NCBI GenBank assembly: GCA_012798275.1
Contig: JAAZNO010000082.1
Location: 1 to 6,969 of the forward strand
Length of the DNA stretch: 6,969 nucleotides
Direction of reading: 5' to 3'
Source of the DNA: Chloroflexota bacterium
Lineage (GTDB): Bacteria > Chloroflexota > Anaerolineae > B4-G1 > SLSP01
Program-made: the position numbers and the translations under genes
The notes under the pieces: model-generated
The model's database searches: none
Told to the model about the DNA's origin: nothing
The model's input: the letters and a program-made list of their open reading frames with translations, nothing else
Part shown: piece by piece, positions 1 to 6,969 of the stretch
Numbering within the stretch: the first letter of the stretch is position 1
How the letters are laid out: every line of letters starts with the position of its first letter

Positions 1-1941
1 CCCCCATTGAGCATACGACGAGGTGTAGATCCAGTCGGAGCGCGTGTTGAGGATCTTCCCGGTGACCTCGTAGCTGAGGAAGTAGGAAGGATAGACGCCG
101 TAATCCATGTGCCGCAGCAGGTCCTCTTCCAGGTCGGCGGAAAAATTCAGCGCCGGCCCGTAGCCGGGCACGTATCCCGCCAGGACGATTTGCAGGAACG
201 GCACGGCCTGGTCGGTGAACAGATAGCCGCTGTTGCCGAGGGGGATGTCGTAATACGCGCTCATGACGCCAAAAACGTAGTCGTTGGGCATGTAGAACGC
301 CAGGCGCCCCTCGCTTTCTGCCAGCAGCTGCTGATAGGCGCGGAGGGCCTGCTCGCGGTTGAAGACCTGCCGCTCGCTGAAATCGCTGTAGAGCACCGCG
401 CCGATGCCGTCCAGCGCCAGCCCCGCCCCCAGCTGGGAGAAGACGTCCGCGCTAAGGCTCCGATAGCGCTTCTGCAGCGCCGCGAAATTGAAATAGTAGA
501 GGGGCATGTTGCGGTGGTAGCCCCGCGGATAGGCGCGAGTGATGGAAAGGGCCAGGTCGCCACTGGTAGAATAGCCTCCTCCATCCGCGAAGGCGGCCTG
601 GGGGTTCAGGTAGAGCGAGAACTGCCCGCCGTTGGCGATCAGCCGTTGCGCCACCTCCCGCAGCTCCGTCAAATCCCCCAGCTGACCCTCCAACCGCAAC
701 GAGCGCCCCGGCATACTGGAAGCGCCCAGCGGCTGCCAACCGTAGTACACCACCTCCACGTTGGCGATGCCCAAATCCGTCACGATCTGTTGCAGCTGCG
801 CCACCGTCGTCATGGGGATCATGCGCTGCCAGAAAAGCACCTTTTCTTTATCGCCGCCCAGGAATTCCAGTCGCACGCCGATGTCGGGACTGCCGGCGGC
901 CGGGCGATGCAAGACGCCGCGCTCCACCAGGTAGCGCTGATAGGCGCGGGCCATGCCGGTGTAGGTGGCCTCCTGACCGCTCAGGAAGCGATAGTGCACT
1001 TCCACGTCAAAGGCGTTGGTCTGTGGCTGAATGACGGTCACACCGGCGCCGGCGCGATTGGTCGCCTGAAAGTAGCTCTCGTTGTAGATGAAGGCGTTGT
1101 ACAGGAAATTGAAGTTGGTGATGATGCCGGCCGGATGGGCGTGCAGCTCGCCGTAGGACGCGCCCTGGGCCACGACCGCGAGGTAGGCGTTCTGCCCCTC
1201 GCCATGAACCATCCCCAGCACGGGAAGGGTGAGCTGATAGGGGCGGTTGACGGCGGGATTGTGGGGCAGCGCGGTGATCATCCCCAGATCGGGGCCGTAA
1301 TATTTGCCGTAGAACATCGTCTTGGCTTTGGTCGTCGCGCGCAGTTGAATGAGCGCACCGCTGCCGTCGGGGATGAACATGTAGCCGGGCACCTCGTCGC
1401 CGCGAGTCGCGCCGAAGAAGGGATACAGGTACAGCAGCCCCAACCGGAAATCGGGGATTTCCTGACGGATGCTCGCGGCCGGCACTTGCACGCGGATCCC
1501 GCTCTCTTCCAGGCGCACCTGCAGGCCCAGCGTGATGCCAAAGTCCACAAACGTGACCTCCGCATCAAAACCCCCGGCGACCGGCGTAAAGCGCCGGTCG
1601 CAGTTGCTGTTGCTGATAGAAATCCGCCGGTTGATGGCCTTGTTATCCAGATATTCAATGCTGAGGCCGCTGCTGGCGAACGCCGCCCACGATTTGTTCA
1701 GCCGGTCGCCCGGCGCCAGCTCGTCCAGCCCGGAGTGCCACAGATAGCCGCTCTGCTTATCCAGCACCTTGAGCGCGAGCGTCTCCGGGTTAGCATACAG
1801 CGCAAAGCGCGTGTTTTCGGCGACGAGGCGATAGGCAGGCGGGAGGTCCTGCGGCAGCGCCGCCGCCGCGACCGGACGTGGGCCGCCTGTCAGGCCACTC
1901 AGCATCCCCAGGACCAGGAGGAGATAGAATATTCGTTTCAT
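1..1941 (-). CDS. Secreted DUF5696-family protein, glycoside-hydrolase-like (3' end cut by window)
   Basis: I translated this frame by hand: it is open from ATG at 1941 to base 1, giving 647 codons with no stop, so the C-terminus is missing. Residues 1 to about 27 are a Sec signal peptide: MKRIF, a Leu-rich core, then VAAAA before LPQ. Residues 29 to about 340 look beta-rich and carry SGYLW (64-68) and [13 protein letters not shown] (186-198), which I recognise as DUF5696 hallmarks. From about 353 the pattern is that of a (beta/alpha)8 barrel: [19 protein letters not shown] with W402, FSLYLNPQ with N446, [14 protein letters not shown] with D511 and D520, then [11 protein letters not shown] and [11 protein letters not shown] (PFLQ 581-584). 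The acids after strand-like segments resemble glycoside hydrolase barrels, so D511 and D520 are catalytic candidates; this is inference, as I know of no established activity for the family. The start overlaps the upstream stop as ATGA with only a weak GGG, so translation is probably coupled. Family assignment is fairly sure; enzymatic function is unproven. Confidence 0.85.
   Translation of the reverse strand, partial: MKRIFYLLLVLGMLSGLTGGPRPVAAAALPQDLPPAYRLVAENTRFALYANPETLALKVLDKQSGYLWHSGLDELAPGDRLNKSWAAFASSGLSIEYLDNKAINRRISISNSNCDRRFTPVAGGFDAEVTFVDFGITLGLQVRLEESGIRVQVPAASIRQEIPDFRLGLLYLYPFFGATRGDEVPGYMFIPDGSGALIQLRATTKAKTMFYGKYYGPDLGMITALPHNPAVNRPYQLTLPVLGMVHGEGQNAYLAVVAQGASYGELHAHPAGIITNFNFLYNAFIYNESYFQATNRAGAGVTVIQPQTNAFDVEVHYRFLSGQEATYTGMARAYQRYLVERGVLHRPAAGSPDIGVRLEFLGGDKEKVLFWQRMIPMTTVAQLQQIVTDLGIANVEVVYYGWQPLGASSMPGRSLRLEGQLGDLTELREVAQRLIANGGQFSLYLNPQAAFADGGGYSTSGDLALSITRAYPRGYHRNMPLYYFNFAALQKRYRSLSADVFSQLGAGLALDGIGAVLYSDFSERQVFNREQALRAYQQLLAESEGRLAFYMPNDYVFGVMSAYYDIPLGNSGYLFTDQAVPFLQIVLAGYVPGYGPALNFSADLEEDLLRHMDYGVYPSYFLSYEVTGKILNTRSDWIYTSSYAQWG
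1577..1601. repeat. Perfect 10-bp inverted repeat with 5-nt loop inside the DUF5696 gene
   Basis: Arms gcgaccggcg (1577-1586) and cgccggtcgc (1592-1601) are exact reverse complements around the loop taaag. The transcript would form a very GC-rich hairpin. It falls at about residues 115-122 of the DUF5696 protein (DRRFTPV). There is no following T-run on the coding strand, so it does not look like an intrinsic terminator. It may be chance in GC-rich DNA or an mRNA structure. Confidence 0.6.
1938..1941 (-). other. ATGA stop/start overlap (NHL/YIP1 gene to DUF5696 gene)
   Basis: The TGA at 1940-1938 ends the NHL/YIP1 gene and the ATG at 1941-1939 begins the DUF5696 gene. No good Shine-Dalgarno sequence precedes it (only GGG about 7 nt upstream), so translation is probably coupled and the two products made in linked amounts. 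Confidence 0.8.
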
Positions 1942-3962
1942 CTTGCTACCCGCAATCCGATTTCCTGGATGATGGAAACGACGAAGTCGTAGAGCTGTAT
2001 GAACAGCACGTAGAAGATGTACGCCGTGAGCACGAACATCGCCATCGTGAAGAGGGTGACGAGGAGGCTCTTCAGCGTCTCTTTGAAGGAGTAATTGTGA
2101 ATCTCCATGACCATGATGACCAACATCAGCCCGGTCCAGGCCCAGACGAGGCTCATGGAAAAGTTGTACACGAAGATTTCGTTGAGGCTCAGGACGTTGG
2201 AGAGCAGCGCGATGGGCAAGGTGAACAGCGCGAGGGGGAAGAGGCTGTAGGCGGTGCCGATCACCACATCGCGCACGCGCCCCTCCCCGTCTTGAATGGT
2301 CGCCACGAGGTAGTTGGCAGCGTTCCACAGGCCGATGAGCAGCACCGGCAGGAGGATTTCGGTCTCGGCGTGGATTTCTGAAGGGTTGGCGTAGGGGCTG
2401 AAGACGAAGCTGGTGAGGTACAGCCCCAGCAACCGCGAGACGATGACCCACACGTAGATAGCGATGGCAAAACCGAGACTGCCGCGCAGGTCTTTCTTGA
2501 TGTAGTAGAAGCTGTCGGCGGGTTGTTTGATGAAGCGGAACATGAACAGCGCGTCGTCCACCCATTTCTGCCGCCGCACTCGTTCCCACCACGCGCGGAC
2601 GGGGTCGAACCAACGATAGCGGCGCTCCAGGCGCACGCCCACGCTGCGCCCGATGGAAAGCGCCACTATCGCCAACAGGAACGGCGAGAGGCACTGCTGA
2701 AGGATGGCGTTTCGCAGTTCCCAGAACGCCTGCGAGTACCCCTCGCGGTCCTCGGCGTAGTGATACGCCGTCAGCGCGCGCCGGTAATCCCCTTGCTTGA
2801 AGTAGGCGTCGGCGAGCGCCTGATAGGCCATCAGGAACGAACCGTTGTAGGTGAGCACCTCGTTGAAGTAAGGCTCCGCCTCGGTGTAGAAGCCCTCGAC
2901 GTACAGCCGCACGCCCTGATGCACCTTGCGGGCAAAATCGGTGATGCCGAAGATGACGAGGGCGTTCTTGTCCTTGTCCAGCACGTAGAGCGAGTCCTGG
3001 TAGCGTTGAATCGCGCTGGGGCTGCGCAGCGTCCCCAGGCGCTGCTCCCCCTGATCCGGCGCACCAAACATGAACAGCAGCGTCCCATTCTCCACGTACT
3101 CGTAAATCTGCCCGTTGGCATCCACGGCGGCCACCAGGCCGTCGGCGCTCACGTCAATGTCGCGGAAAGTCATGGAACCGGGCGTGTCGGGGAAGATGTT
3201 CTTCCCCGCGATGGTGAATTTGCGGATGCTCCTGGTGGGCGCGGTGCCGGCGGTGACAGTGTACAGCAGCGAGCGCTGATCCAGGTCGAGGTTGGAGGGC
3301 GAGGCCGCTTCGTTTTTGATGAACTGCGCCAGCTGCTCCTCCGTGAGGAACATGCGCTGCAGGATCATCTTCAACGACATGGTCGCGGTGTTGGCGCCGA
3401 AGTAGCCGATGAAATTGCCCGTCAGGTTCAACTGCACGACGCCGTTGACCGCGCCTTCGCTGATGATGTAGAGGTTGCGGCGGGCGTCTACGGCGACCTT
3501 GCGCGGCAGGAAGTCGGCGCGCTTGCCGAAAAGCGGCTCCGTGGGACGCCCGAATTGGTGGAGCAGCGTCCCCGCCGCGTCAAAGATGAAGATGGCGTTG
3601 TGCCCGGCGTCGGCGACGTAGAGCGTGCCGTCGTCGGTCACGAACAGGCCGGTGGGATTGCCCAGCACTCCCTTCCCGTATTCGGCGACGAGCTCCTCCC
3701 CCTGCAATTTGATGACGCGACCGTTGCCGGTATCGGCGACGTAGAGCGCGCCATCGGGAGTGATGAACAGGTCCTCCGGGTTGGAGACCGGCAGGTCCAC
3801 TTCCGCCAGCGGGATGTAGGCGTCCTGGGTCCGATACAGCCGTCCTTGCGGCCCCAGCGCCCAGGTCGTGTAGGGCGGATCCGCCGCGGCCGGCGCGGGC
3901 AGCAGCAGGGCGATGGAAATCATCCCCAGCAAGGTCAGGGAAATCACCTTTAGTCTGCTCAT
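1938..3962 (-). CDS. NHL-propeller / TPR / YIP1-domain membrane protein
   Basis: 674 residues. The frame stays open upstream to 4184, but that extension is antisense-like junk over the permease gene; ATG at 3962 starts a clean signal peptide (1-27, ending APAAA before DPP) and overlaps the upstream stop as ATGA. Six NHL-like segments follow at about 61-86, 102-128, 153-179, 225-251, 266-290 and 314-338; the best are [14 protein letters not shown] and [14 protein letters not shown], and together they suggest a six-bladed beta-propeller. Residues about 347-406 hold two TPR-like helical pairs ([31 protein letters not shown]). A hydrophobic segment at 420-437 leads into a very basic loop (438-470), probably cytoplasmic. 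Then comes a YIP1-type domain: [15 protein letters not shown] entry and membrane segments near 497-521, 535-553, 568-591, 597-619 and 633-657. The propeller and TPR part should lie outside the cell. The role is unknown; position in a sugar-importer operon suggests a scaffold, sensor or substrate-handling partner. Confidence 0.9.
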   Translation of the reverse strand: MSRLKVISLTLLGMISIALLLPAPAAADPPYTTWALGPQGRLYRTQDAYIPLAEVDLPVSNPEDLFITPDGALYVADTGNGRVIKLQGEELVAEYGKGVLGNPTGLFVTDDGTLYVADAGHNAIFIFDAAGTLLHQFGRPTEPLFGKRADFLPRKVAVDARRNLYIISEGAVNGVVQLNLTGNFIGYFGANTATMSLKMILQRMFLTEEQLAQFIKNEAASPSNLDLDQRSLLYTVTAGTAPTRSIRKFTIAGKNIFPDTPGSMTFRDIDVSADGLVAAVDANGQIYEYVENGTLLFMFGAPDQGEQRLGTLRSPSAIQRYQDSLYVLDKDKNALVIFGITDFARKVHQGVRLYVEGFYTEAEPYFNEVLTYNGSFLMAYQALADAYFKQGDYRRALTAYHYAEDREGYSQAFWELRNAILQQCLSPFLLAIVALSIGRSVGVRLERRYRWFDPVRAWWERVRRQKWVDDALFMFRFIKQPADSFYYIKKDLRGSLGFAIAIYVWVIVSRLLGLYLTSFVFSPYANPSEIHAETEILLPVLLIGLWNAANYLVATIQDGEGRVRDVVIGTAYSLFPLALFTLPIALLSNVLSLNEIFVYNFSMSLVWAWTGLMLVIMVMEIHNYSFKETLKSLLVTLFTMAMFVLTAYIFYVLFIQLYDFVVSIIQEIGLRVAR
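3959..3962 (-). other. ATGA stop/start overlap (MalG-type permease to NHL/YIP1 gene)
   Basis: The TGA at 3961-3959 and the ATG at 3962-3960 share bases. Only a G-run (GGGG at 3971-3968, 5 nt upstream) could act as a Shine-Dalgarno site, so reinitiation by the terminating ribosome is the likely way this gene is translated. The overlap also fixes the start of the NHL/YIP1 gene. Confidence 0.8.
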
Positions 3963-4864
3963 TTCAACCCCGAATGTGACATCGTGCTCATCACCTGGCT
4001 TTGCAGGAACAGGAAGATGATCAAATTGGGCAGGAACATGATGAGTGAAGCCGCGGCCGCCATCCCCTGCCCCGCGACCAGGTTGGCGCCCGAAGCCGTG
4101 CTCGTCAGCGTGCTCAGGTAGTAGGCGAAGGTCTTCAGGCTCTCGCTGTTGATGTAGAGGGTGGAAATCTCGGCGTTGTTCCACGTCGCCTGGAACGTCA
4201 GGATGCCGATGGTGGCGATGGCGGGTTGGATCATCGGCAGGACGATGCGCCAGTAGATCTGACCGTCGTTCGCGCCGTCAATCTGCGCGGCCTCAATGAC
4301 CTCGTCGGGCACGCCGTCAATGAATTGTTTGAGCAAGAAGACGCCGACGGGCATCGCCAGGGTGGGCAGAATGTGCACCCAAAAGGTGTCCAGCAGCCCC
4401 AGGCGGGTGATGATCAGGAAGCGCGGGATGATCACGGCGATGGGGACGAACATCAGCGCGAGGGTGTTGACGGCGAAGAGGGTTTGCTTCAGCCCGAAGC
4501 GTTTCTTGGAAAGGGCGTAGGCGGCGGTGCTGGAGATGAGGATGGACGCGGCGACGGTGACCAGCGTGATCGTGACGCTGTTGAAGAGGTAACGGCTCAC
4601 CGGCACGCCGGCAGTGGACATCTGCGCGAAGAGGTCCTGGAAGTTTTTGAACGTCGGATGGGCGACGAAAAAGCGGGGCGGATAGGCGAACAGCTCATCG
4701 GGGGGCTTGAAGGCGTGCGAGAAGATGAAAACGATAGGCAGCAACATGAGCACCGCCAGCGGCAGCAACAGCGCATAGAACTTCAGCTGGCTGACGTGAA
4801 ATCCCTGCGGGTTGATGCCCCGGTTACGGATACCGGCATATTTTCGCAACCAACGGCTTTTCAT
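3959..4864 (-). CDS. Carbohydrate ABC transporter permease, MalG/UgpE type
   Basis: 301 residues from ATG at 4864. A GTG at 4870 in the same frame would add two residues, but the GGAG at 4877-4874 sits 9 nt before the ATG and only 3 nt before the GTG, so I prefer the ATG. It is an inner-membrane channel subunit of an importer for sugars or oligosaccharides. Hydrophobic spans lie near 29-51, 93-117, 129-152, 161-178, 211-230 and 269-288, the six expected for this subfamily. The cytoplasmic EAA loop that docks on the ATPase is clear: [20 protein letters not shown] at 191-210. The [12 protein letters not shown] stretch (52-63) after the first span is typical of MalG-like permeases. The length (usually about 275-300) is normal, with a slightly long basic N-terminus. 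It pairs with the MalF-type gene just upstream, and its TGA overlaps the ATG of the NHL/YIP1 gene. Substrate cannot be read from the sequence. Confidence 0.95.
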   Translation of the reverse strand: MKSRWLRKYAGIRNRGINPQGFHVSQLKFYALLLPLAVLMLLPIVFIFSHAFKPPDELFAYPPRFFVAHPTFKNFQDLFAQMSTAGVPVSRYLFNSVTITLVTVAASILISSTAAYALSKKRFGLKQTLFAVNTLALMFVPIAVIIPRFLIITRLGLLDTFWVHILPTLAMPVGVFLLKQFIDGVPDEVIEAAQIDGANDGQIYWRIVLPMIQPAIATIGILTFQATWNNAEISTLYINSESLKTFAYYLSTLTSTASGANLVAGQGMAAAASLIMFLPNLIIFLFLQSQVMSTMSHSGLK

Positions 4865-4870
4865 GCGCAC

Positions 4871-5786
4871 TCACTCCGAGAGGAACAGGCGGTTCGCCAC
4901 GCGGGTGAACAGCAACACCATCAACAACAACGCCACCGAAATCGCCGCCGCATAGCCCATCTCATAGCGGATGAAGCCGTAATCCTCAATGTGATTGACG
5001 ATCAGCTGGCCGGCGTACTGCGGGGTGGGATTGCTGCCCGAAAGCATCACGCCGATGGCGCCGGCCTGGAACGTGCCCACGATCGCCATCACCGCGCCGA
5101 ACAGCATTTGCGGCCGCATGGAGGGGATAGTGATGTAGAAGATTTCCTGCCAGCGGCTGCCCATCCCGTCGAGGCTTGCCGCCTCATACAGTTCGGGATT
5201 GATGTCCAAAATCCCCGCCAGCATGGCCAGGAAGCCAATGCCCATGCTGCTCCACAGCGTCACGATGATCATCACCGGCATCAGGTATTGCGGCGATTGC
5301 AACCATTGCACCGGCTGTTGGATGAGGTTGAGCTGTAACAGCAGCGTGTTCAGATAGCCGCTCTGGTCGCCGCTGAAAAGCGCTCGCCAGACCACCGTCA
5401 TCGCCACGCCGGAGGTCATGGAGGGTGAGTAGAGGATTAGCGCGAAGACGGTGCGCGGGATGCGCGGCAATTGGGCCAGCATCCACGCCAGCAGGAACGC
5501 CAGGGCGTACCCGCCCGGCCCCACCAGCACCGCGAACTCAATCGTGTTGGGCAGCACGTACTTCATGAAGAGATCATCCTGGGTCAGCAGGACGATGTAG
5601 TTCTTCAGCCCAATCCAGCGCGGGAACTGAATGGTGTCAAAAAAGGTGAACGACAGCAGGAACGCGATCAGCACCGGCGCCACGATGAAGACAAGGAACA
5701 ACAGCGCGTAGGGCGTCAACAGCGCGTAGGCGTTGCCCTCTTTCGTGGCCCAGCGGCTCAGGCGGGATCGCCATGTGGGATACGTT

Positions 5787-5797
<11 letters not shown>
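4871..5797 (-). CDS. Carbohydrate ABC transporter permease, MalF/UgpA type
   Basis: 308 residues from ATG at 5797 to TGA at 4873-4871. It is the first channel subunit of the importer, in the inner membrane. A basic cytoplasmic N-terminus (1-22) is followed by hydrophobic spans near 26-50, 84-108, 116-138, 172-197, 231-253 and 276-301. The EAA loop reads [20 protein letters not shown] from 205 to 224, followed by P225, matching the EAA---G consensus that contacts the ATPase. The WIGLKNY segment (61-67) in the first outside loop is typical of MalF/UgpA-type proteins of about 300 residues that lack the large MalF P2 loop. The start codon lies inside the end of the binding-protein gene (11-nt overlap in another frame) and has a GGAGGG 11 nt upstream, so it has its own ribosome binding site in spite of the overlap. 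The downstream permease starts 0 or 6 nt after this stop. Confidence 0.95.
4874..4877 (-). promoter_or_regulatory. Ribosome binding site deciding the MalG-type permease start
   Basis: Minus-strand GGAG lies within the last codons of the MalF-type gene. It is 9 nt from ATG 4864 and 3 nt from the alternative GTG 4870, which favours the ATG as the true start. Confidence 0.6.

Positions 5798-6969
<1,172 letters not shown>

Noticed and set aside
7..1992. Plus-strand open frame of 661 codons opposite the DUF5696 gene
   Set aside because: It is antisense to a gene with a signal peptide and family motifs. The translation is low-complexity, rich in His, Arg, Gln and Val with no recognisable motif, as expected when GC-rich codon bias removes stops from the opposite strand.
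1878..2381. Plus-strand open frame of 167 codons crossing the DUF5696/YIP1 junction
   Set aside because: Its acidic, His-rich product is the antisense image of hydrophobic YIP1 membrane segments; no family resemblance.
2523..3953. Plus-strand open frame of 476 codons opposite the NHL/YIP1 gene
   Set aside because: Same antisense artefact: the composition is dominated by Arg, Val, His, Gln and Gly, with no domain signal, and the opposite strand has clear NHL repeats.
3963..4184. Upstream extension of the NHL/YIP1 frame by 74 codons
   Set aside because: The extra residues are out-of-frame translation of the MalG-type permease gene, and they would bury the clear signal peptide that starts at the ATG at 3962.
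4803..4837. Short dyad around ccggt...accgg in the start region of the MalG-type permease
   Set aside because: Arms of only about 5 bp in GC-rich coding DNA; not above chance and not near a gene junction that needs a terminator.
4226..5338. Plus-strand open frame of 370 codons opposite the two permease genes
   Set aside because: It spans the junction of two well-supported minus-strand permeases and its product is Asp/Gln/His/Arg-rich without motifs; a shadow frame.
1741..5365. 15-nt direct repeat cagatagccgctctg at 1741-1755 and 5351-5365
   Set aside because: Both copies sit in coding sequence and both encode QSGYL in frame with different downstream sequence; a single short match is best explained by shared codons, not a mobile or regulatory repeat.

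Overview
The window is one stretch of a GC-rich bacterial genome (about 60% G+C judged by eye). It is coded almost wall to wall on the minus strand by five co-directional genes, so transcription runs from the right edge to the left edge. Both end genes are cut by the window. I see no tRNA, rRNA, CRISPR array, insertion sequence or intergenic gap large enough for a promoter or terminator. The protein families (a large family 1 sugar-binding protein, MalF/MalG-type permeases, an NHL-TPR-YIP1 membrane protein and a DUF5696 protein) are a set I associate with Paenibacillus-like Firmicutes and with Chloroflexota. With this base composition I lean towards a Chloroflexota (Anaerolineae-like) or GC-rich Firmicutes host, at low confidence. 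Clear Sec signal peptides and a binding-protein-dependent importer fit either.

Layout in transcription order. (1) 6969 to 5787: C-terminal about 393 residues of a carbohydrate-binding lipoprotein or solute-binding protein, 5' end missing. (2) 5797 to 4871: MalF/UgpA-type inner-membrane permease. (3) 4864 (or 4870) to 3959: MalG/UgpE-type permease. (4) 3962 to 1938: a 674-residue mosaic protein with a signal peptide, a probable six-bladed NHL beta-propeller, two TPR-like repeats and a C-terminal YIP1-type membrane domain. (5) 1941 to 1: a secreted DUF5696 protein, its first 647 residues, with an N-terminal beta-rich region and a glycoside-hydrolase-like barrel region; its C-terminus lies beyond the left edge.

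The genes are packed tightly: an 11-nt overlap, a gap of 0 or 6 nt, then two 4-nt ATGA stop/start overlaps. This strongly suggests one polycistronic mRNA with translational coupling. Genes 1 to 3 make a carbohydrate ABC importer without its own ATPase in view; a shared MsmK/MalK-type ATPase elsewhere is the usual solution. The two downstream genes are the less understood part. A secreted barrel protein that may act on glycans and a membrane-anchored propeller/TPR/YIP1 protein, both locked to the importer by overlapping codons, suggest an uptake system in which an outer-surface enzyme and a membrane scaffold cooperate with the transporter. That joint role is inference; the domain content and the gene packing are visible in the sequence.
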